A DNA stretch of 64,000 bases from JAGQZY01 sp964588335 (GTDB lineage: Bacteria; Bdellovibrionota; Bdellovibrionia; Bdellovibrionales; JAGQZY01). The stretch lies in assembly GCA_964588335.1 (NCBI GenBank), contig CAZPOV010000008.1, forward strand, positions 79,568-143,567. Reading direction: 5' to 3'. The position numbers and the translations under genes are program-made. Below the pieces are notes generated by a model. The model had not been told where the DNA came from, did no database searches, and saw only the letters and a list, made by a program, of their open reading frames with translations. Positions 59,224-64,000 of this stretch are shown here, piece by piece. The stretch's first letter is position 1; the number at the start of each line of letters is the position of its first letter.

Positions 59224-59825
59224 TGGCAATTTATGCCCCAGGAAAACGAAACCGTCGTGGACACATGAGTGCAGGCAAGAAGAGCCTTGTGGTTGTTCTT
59301 TCGTTAACGGCGATGGTTGATATGTTTACCGTTTTAGCGGTCTTCCTTCTGCAAAACTATCGGGTTGAAGAGATTCAGCTGAAGAAATCAGTACCTTTGC
59401 CTGAAGCCACGGCTGTAAAGAAGCTGAAGCCGGCTCATGTCGTGGTGGTCACCCAAGATGAAATCTTTTTAGACGAAACCCCGGTGGCTGATTTTGAAAC
59501 TGTTAAAGAGCAAGAGCACTGGTTGATCGAGCCTTTGCAGGAAAGTTTAAAGAAGGCTATTGAAGATAAAAAAATCGAAATGGAATCAGGCTTAAAGAAC
59601 GCTTTAAAAGATGCCATCGGTGGAGAGAAAGACCCTGCTGATATGAGCGAGGAAGAGCGTGAAGAAGAGCGAGCCAAGCGTTATGCTTGGGGGCGCGTCA
59701 CCATGCAGGCTGACAAAGAAATCGATTTTCTAACGGTAAAAAAGGTGATGTATACGATCACGGAAGCGGGCGCTTCCTTGATAAACTTTGCCGTCACGCC
59801 CAAAGAAAAGAAACCCCAGGAATAA
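59223..59825 (+). CDS. aglS: TolR/ExbD-family motor subunit, AglS-like
   Basis: A 200-residue protein with one membrane helix (about 21-43) holding Asp33 in LTAMVDMFTVLAVFLLQNY, then a periplasmic domain interrupted by a long charged helical insert (about 115-165, Glu/Lys-rich, for example MSEEEREEERAKRYAW). The presence of two different TolR proteins with one TolQ is characteristic of the Agl gliding motor rather than of Tol-Pal. Last gene of the plus-strand run. Confidence 0.88.
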   Translation: MAIYAPGKRNRRGHMSAGKKSLVVVLSLTAMVDMFTVLAVFLLQNYRVEEIQLKKSVPLPEATAVKKLKPAHVVVVTQDEIFLDETPVADFETVKEQEHWLIEPLQESLKKAIEDKKIEMESGLKNALKDAIGGEKDPADMSEEEREEERAKRYAWGRVTMQADKEIDFLTVKKVMYTITEAGASLINFAVTPKEKKPQE

Positions 59826-59910
59826 GGCAGCAGTGACTTTGAAGGGTAAATCCTTTCAAGGTCCAATCTATCAATTTCAATTTTCTCTCTATTTTTTAAT
59901 GAAAGAGCCA

Positions 59911-61869
59911 TTAAGCACTGATTTTTTCGGAACTTTTAAGCTCTTTGGGTATTTTTAAGGCTAATCTGGTACCTCTATGATCTTCGCAATTCGTAATGCT
60001 GATATGACCGTTGAGGCGATCAACTTCGGCCTTTATCGCTGAAAGTCCAACGCCTCGGCCACTGGTTATCGTCGCCACTTGAGCCGTCGTGAAATCGTTT
60101 AGGAATAGAATATCAGTGGGTGAATGAAGAGTTTGTTTTACCGAGGCCGGAAGGTCTTCGTATTTTTCTTGAATGACTTTTAAGTTTAAGCCTGCACCAA
60201 AGTCTTCAATTTCGACATGAAGCCATTCCTGGCTTTCATAGGTTTTCAGTTTTAGTTTGACGTCGTCTGTTGCATTTTGCAAAAGGTAGCCGTGATCGAC
60301 AGCATTTTGAAAAGCATGAAGCAAGATGGTTTGCACCGGTTTTCGGTAGGCAGGGGGCCATTGCCGTACACCATCTTCAAACGCGACCATTTTTAAGGTT
60401 AATTTTGAAGGAGAAGCCTTCAATTGATGACGGATCTTGATTTTTAAGCTGCCGATGTATTGATCGAGCGACCATTCAGAACCCTGTGACGAGTTGACAC
60501 TATTAAAAAGTTTTTTAGAGGCTTTGATAAGTTGTTCACTGGTTTGCAGAAAATCTTGCAGTTCCTTCTTGCTCCCAAGTTTTTTTAATTCAGTATCAGT
60601 TATCGCTGTTTCTAAATTGTGAATAACCCCAGCTAGTTGCTGCAAATTTAGAATTCTGGCCTCACCTTTTAAGCCATGAAGTCTTTGTAAAAGAGGCTCT
60701 CTTTGTAGACTTTGAATTTCCTGGAGCTGGGAGTGAATCAATGTCAAATCGTCAATAAATTGTCGAGTTAATGCGAGACCACCCTGAGCGATGGATTGGA
60801 TCAAGCTTTCAACGGCTTGCTCTGTGGCCTTTTGGTCAGCCACTTTCTGTTCATTGAGTTTCTTTTCAGTAACATCTTCAATGCTGACTATGACGCTACT
60901 AACGACTCCGCTGTCATAAACGGGGGACCATGACAAAGATAAATATCGATGGCCATTGGCTGTGGATACCTCTGCAGACGACGGGAAATGTCCCGAATTT
61001 AAATCCCAGTTGAACTCGTCGCCACCAATACAGAAATCAAGAGAGGTTTGAAGATTGGCTATCTGTGCGTCACTAAGATCGGTGTTGGTAGACAAAAACT
61101 CAGTGATATTTTGGTGGGCAGGATCGGCTTGTGTGAATAAGTTCTTTGTATGAATGGAATATTGTTCATCAACCTTTAAGTCGTCTCCTACCATCATTAG
61201 GCCGTGATTGATGTTGTCAAAAATCACCTGTATTTTATTTTTACTCTTTTGAATTGTTGTGAGAGCTTCATTGAGGTTTTCCTCATATTGGTCGGCTTTT
61301 GACTTCTCAACCCAGACCATGACAGCGACCCAAATAGCGAACAGAGCAGAATTGGTCCAGAGAATACGAAAAGGAAGGTCAGTGGAGGTCATTCCAGTTA
61401 GGTGTTGAAAGTTGTAATAATGGAAAACATCTTTTAAATAAAAATTGGAGATTACTAGTACTATGATTCCAATTCGAAATCGATAGTCGTTTTTGGAAAA
61501 TGCGAGAATTGCATAAACCACGCTTGTGAAGAAAATATAATGCCCGTTGAACGTTTCTCCGAAGACTAAAATTGAGTTCCAACCGATGAAAAAGGAAAAG
61601 CCCAAAGTTATTAATCGCGCCGCCAATCGTCGATGAGTGGCATTTAAATAAAGAATTATACCGCTAAAAACGGTGCTTCCGATTATTCCACCCATGAACT
61701 TAAGGGGTACTCCCAGTGCGGGAAGTTGGAAGCATAATGAGGCGCCCATAAGCCAGCCCACCAATACAATGACGTTCGTGAAGATAGTCACACGATTGCT
61801 GGCTTCGGATTCGGTCTCCGAACAACCCAGTGTTGCTAAGGTTTTTAATTTGCCTTTAATGTCGAGCAC
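59911..61869 (-). CDS. Membrane-bound CheA-like histidine kinase with Hpt domain
   Basis: A 652-residue protein: six to seven membrane helices (about 25-190), a PAS-like domain (about 210-335), an Hpt-type four-helix segment with RLHGLKGEARIL (phospho-accepting His about 400), and a HATPase domain (about 490-645) with HAFQNAVDHGYLL (N box), DFGAGLNLK (G1) and GRGVGLSAIKAEVDRL (G2). N and G boxes are of CheA type, but CheW-like and P2 domains are missing. Start GTG 61869 is preceded by GGAGAAGG. No response regulator is adjacent; location after the motor genes, on the opposite strand, hints at motility control (inference). Confidence 0.82.
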   Translation of the reverse strand: MLDIKGKLKTLATLGCSETESEASNRVTIFTNVIVLVGWLMGASLCFQLPALGVPLKFMGGIIGSTVFSGIILYLNATHRRLAARLITLGFSFFIGWNSILVFGETFNGHYIFFTSVVYAILAFSKNDYRFRIGIIVLVISNFYLKDVFHYYNFQHLTGMTSTDLPFRILWTNSALFAIWVAVMVWVEKSKADQYEENLNEALTTIQKSKNKIQVIFDNINHGLMMVGDDLKVDEQYSIHTKNLFTQADPAHQNITEFLSTNTDLSDAQIANLQTSLDFCIGGDEFNWDLNSGHFPSSAEVSTANGHRYLSLSWSPVYDSGVVSSVIVSIEDVTEKKLNEQKVADQKATEQAVESLIQSIAQGGLALTRQFIDDLTLIHSQLQEIQSLQREPLLQRLHGLKGEARILNLQQLAGVIHNLETAITDTELKKLGSKKELQDFLQTSEQLIKASKKLFNSVNSSQGSEWSLDQYIGSLKIKIRHQLKASPSKLTLKMVAFEDGVRQWPPAYRKPVQTILLHAFQNAVDHGYLLQNATDDVKLKLKTYESQEWLHVEIEDFGAGLNLKVIQEKYEDLPASVKQTLHSPTDILFLNDFTTAQVATITSGRGVGLSAIKAEVDRLNGHISITNCEDHRGTRLALKIPKELKSSEKISA

Positions 61870-61967
61870 GGTTGCCTTCTCCCACTAGACTCATATCTCT
61901 TAAGAGTTATCGGGTGAGTGCTACGAAAAGATTAACCTCTTTATCTTTACTGAAAAAATGACTCGTT

Positions 61968-62312
61968 TCATTTTGGGTCTAGTTCTGAGAATTCTTTTTT
62001 CTCATTAATCTTTAAACGAAGACCCTGTTTGTTGGTCGCGATTAAAGTGTAGTTGTCTCCATTTGACTGGTACTCCAATGTGGTCTCGCGATCAAACGGA
62101 AGTCCAGGAATTTGTTGAAGGCTTGATGGGTAGGTATCATGTTCGGCCTTATAGCCTTCAATCATATTGTGGTAGCTAAGAAGGACGGATTTAACGCCGA
62201 TTAATTTCGAATTATGCTGAAACTCTTCAAGACTTTTTTGAAAATAATAAGATCCGACAGTCACGCCAATAAAAAGGACTAGACCTAGCCCTATAAAAAA
62301 CTTCTTAACCAT
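61968..62312 (-). CDS. Small membrane-anchored protein, pseudopilin-like fold possible
   Basis: A 114-residue protein, start ATG 62312 with GGAGG 4 bp upstream. An N-terminal helix (FFIGLGLVLFIGVTVGSYYF) anchors it. The segment SVLLSYHNMIEGYKAEHDTYPSSLQQIP recalls the region after the helix in type II secretion pseudopilins, but the prepilin peptidase site (G-F-T-L-x-E) is absent. Possible membrane or periplasmic role; function unknown. Confidence 0.6.
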   Translation of the reverse strand: MVKKFFIGLGLVLFIGVTVGSYYFQKSLEEFQHNSKLIGVKSVLLSYHNMIEGYKAEHDTYPSSLQQIPGLPFDRETTLEYQSNGDNYTLIATNKQGLRLKINEKKEFSELDPK

Positions 62313-62493
62313 TGATCCTCCAAGGAAACTCCCTAGACAAAAGTTTTGCCAAAAACTATTGATAACCATTTTTCGGATATCATTTTTATTTTCTCAAATA
62401 ATTCTAAAATTTCCTGAGCCTAGACTCAAATAAGAAAGTCGAGGCGCCGATATATAGATAGAGGTAACCCCTCGAGAGTGAAAGGGTTTTCAA

Positions 62494-63822
62494 ATGAAAA
62501 TGATCTTGATCCACATTGTAAACATAGCGTTGATTGTCGGCTTAAGCAGTCTTTCTATATCCTGTTCAAAAGACGACAGTGACGGCACTGGTTCTGCGCC
62601 CTCGGTAGGCGATGGCGATGGTGAAAACCCCATTGACGACGTTCCCATTGGAGAGATCGAGCAAACCGGATTTTGGATAAATTTAGATACCGGTGGTCAG
62701 TTTGATGTTTATTTACACAAAACCGGAATGTACGGCAGTGATTGTTTTGTACCGACGACAGGTGGTGATGCACTCACCGAATGTACTTTGGATATTCTTG
62801 AGGGTGATCTTTACTTGTTTGAGCTACCCATCCAATTGAATGCTCCTCCGGGACTTTGTGATGCTGTGTCTTGGGCGCCAGCATGGCATTGGAATGAGTC
62901 CTCCGGTTATGGGCCACAGGTGGTGATAGTTGAAGACGATCGAACCGGTGGACAAGATCCAGAGTTTGCAAGCTGTACGGCATTTGATGACTTTGGTACG
63001 CCTGATACTTGCTCCAACCACCCTGAACTTATCGACGAGACCAATCTTTCAGGTCCGACTTGTGTCTATAACCGAACAAGTGCAGGGGGTGAAAATTGCT
63101 GCTTTGGGGATTATACCTTCGTAGCCAACCAAGACTTGGATGAAGACGGTACTGGAGACACATTAGTGACCGAAGAACGAAGCTGGGGAGGTGATCCAGC
63201 TCAATGTCTGTCGCCTGACCTGCAGAGATCATGGACTTCTTTTACGGCTGCTGGTTATCCGGCCGGATTGATTCGGCCTGTACCCAAAGATGAGAATGAT
63301 GAGACTGTGGGCTTTAATGATGAGGTTTTTAGTTTGCAATCTAACGCTTCTGGATCGTTATTAAGATTTTCAACATGGGCGAATTACTACACAAAAACAG
63401 GTAACCCTCACAGCCATGACGGCTATGTTTCGGCCGCCACTTCGAACTTGCCCTATGCAGTTGAGCCTATCGACGATCTTGATGGTAGTCCTGTAGCTTC
63501 CGGAAGAGAATATTATAGGTTTCGCTGTTTAGATGGTGGGTCGGAGGCGAAGCATGAAATTCGCCTTTATATTCGTGAATGGAATACACTGAGTGAATTT
63601 CTAGCTTATGGCACAAGCGAAGGGGTTTCTGGAAATCCAGATATAGATGGAGTCGAAGGAATCGGTTGTGATTACGATCCAGCTTTTGGTTTCGCATGTA
63701 ATGACTACCGAGATTTGGATGACGTCCTGGACGACGCTGGCGGCAGTTACCCAACCAATCCAGCGGACCCTACGCCTGCAGCTACTCGTAGATCATTTTT
63801 TCCGAACGAACTGTACGATTAA
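62494..63822 (+). CDS. Large Asp- and Cys-rich lipoprotein, function unknown
   Basis: A 442-residue lipoprotein (LIVGLSSLSISCSKDD, Cys24 followed by Asp/Ser/Gly-rich linker). The mature part has many Cys (SDCFVPTT, TECTLD, GLCDAV, ENCCFG, GIGCDYD, FACNDY), and DQDLDEDGTGDT-like Asp-rich turns (LDEDGTGDTL) as in calcium-binding thrombospondin type 3 repeats. It is likely surface-exposed. No enzymatic motif recognised. Confidence 0.68.
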   Translation: MKMILIHIVNIALIVGLSSLSISCSKDDSDGTGSAPSVGDGDGENPIDDVPIGEIEQTGFWINLDTGGQFDVYLHKTGMYGSDCFVPTTGGDALTECTLDILEGDLYLFELPIQLNAPPGLCDAVSWAPAWHWNESSGYGPQVVIVEDDRTGGQDPEFASCTAFDDFGTPDTCSNHPELIDETNLSGPTCVYNRTSAGGENCCFGDYTFVANQDLDEDGTGDTLVTEERSWGGDPAQCLSPDLQRSWTSFTAAGYPAGLIRPVPKDENDETVGFNDEVFSLQSNASGSLLRFSTWANYYTKTGNPHSHDGYVSAATSNLPYAVEPIDDLDGSPVASGREYYRFRCLDGGSEAKHEIRLYIREWNTLSEFLAYGTSEGVSGNPDIDGVEGIGCDYDPAFGFACNDYRDLDDVLDDAGGSYPTNPADPTPAATRRSFFPNELYD

Positions 63823-63836
63823 AAATTGGAAAATCC

Positions 63837-64000
63837 TTACTGCTCTTCAACCGTGCAACTCTTATCATGATAAGTGGGTATTCGATTCTTAGTCGCATAG
63901 GCCGAGTAATGCCCACACATTCCCTGAAACATCAAAGAATCCGCGGCTCCAAACTCCATGGTTTTAGAGCTACTGATATAACGACCAAAACGATCTTTTA
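63837..64000 (-). CDS. 3' end of a minus-strand gene cut by the window
   Basis: The complement of the last 164 bp holds an open frame, entering at 63998, that ends at TAA 63837-63839. The 53 visible residues include KDRFGRYISSSKTMEFGAA and MCGHYSAYATKNRIPTYHD. Two Cys (MCGH, KSCTVEE) suggest a secreted protein. The rest lies beyond the window, so no family can be named. Confidence 0.55.
   Translation of the reverse strand, partial: KDRFGRYISSSKTMEFGAADSLMFQGMCGHYSAYATKNRIPTYHDKSCTVEEQ

Overview
The window reads as chromosome of a predatory-type bacterium of the Bdellovibrionota (Bdellovibrio or a close relative). This rests on gene content, not on any search: twitch-type radical SAM proteins in series, an FHA-GGDEF protein resembling Bdellovibrio DgcB, a Myxococcus-type Glt/Agl gliding machinery, many secreted lipoproteins and small proteins without known domains, and Gram-negative envelope functions (KDO and heptose synthesis, TonB, beta-barrels). 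Base composition looks moderate and even. I saw no insertion sequence, prophage, CRISPR array, rRNA or tRNA. Gene density is very high, with many 1-20 bp overlaps, GTG and TTG starts preceded by good ribosome binding sites, and convergent pairs with no gap.

Layout. 1-4.9 kb: three consecutive radical SAM genes (the first cut by the window edge), a block of 50-bp tandem repeats ending in a long palindrome, and an MFS transporter. 4.9-11.4 kb: housekeeping genes rlmN and rfaE1-like (minus strand), then glutamate-type dehydrogenase, pyrD, a MutT-like Nudix gene and a GT4 glycosyltransferase. 11.5-17.5 kb: an HU/IHF gene and a tight block with a coiled-coil protein, a diguanylate cyclase, a metallophosphoesterase, pgi and a DgcB-like FHA-GGDEF cyclase. 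17.5-20.9 kb: an orphan ECF sigma factor, the frmA-fghA formaldehyde-detoxification pair (minus) and a small basic protein. 21-28.3 kb: envelope genes (zinc peptidase lipoprotein, beta-barrel, TonB-like protein apparently lacking a usual start codon), a PilZ protein, a PIN-PhoH ATPase and two unknown exported proteins. 28.3-36.8 kb: a gap with a GC-rich structured inverted repeat, a small operon ending in a lone CpaF-type ATPase, a histidine-kinase-like protein, eno, ftsB and polA. 36.8-43 kb: several unknown secreted proteins, a lipoprotein, a FliL-like protein and an FHA-containing sigma-54 activator.

43.1-59.8 kb is a nearly continuous plus-strand run: engB, kdsB, pyrG, kdsD, a small lipoprotein-like gene, kdsC, then two outer-membrane beta-barrels, three TPR proteins, a small CglF-like protein, an FHA/TonB-C transmembrane protein, and a TolQ-TolR-TolR motor. 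The second half matches the Glt/Agl envelope machine that drives surface gliding in Myxococcus. It is joined to the KDO (LPS core) genes by an ATGA overlap. The window ends with a CheA-like membrane kinase, a small membrane protein, an Asp- and Cys-rich lipoprotein and the 3' end of one more minus-strand gene.

Together the genes suggest c-di-GMP signalling (two GGDEF proteins and one PilZ protein), phosphothreonine signalling (three FHA proteins, no kinase in the window) and an envelope-spanning proton-driven motor, as expected of a bacterium that switches between swimming, gliding and prey invasion. All functional statements are based on recognised motifs and known families; nothing was searched or measured.
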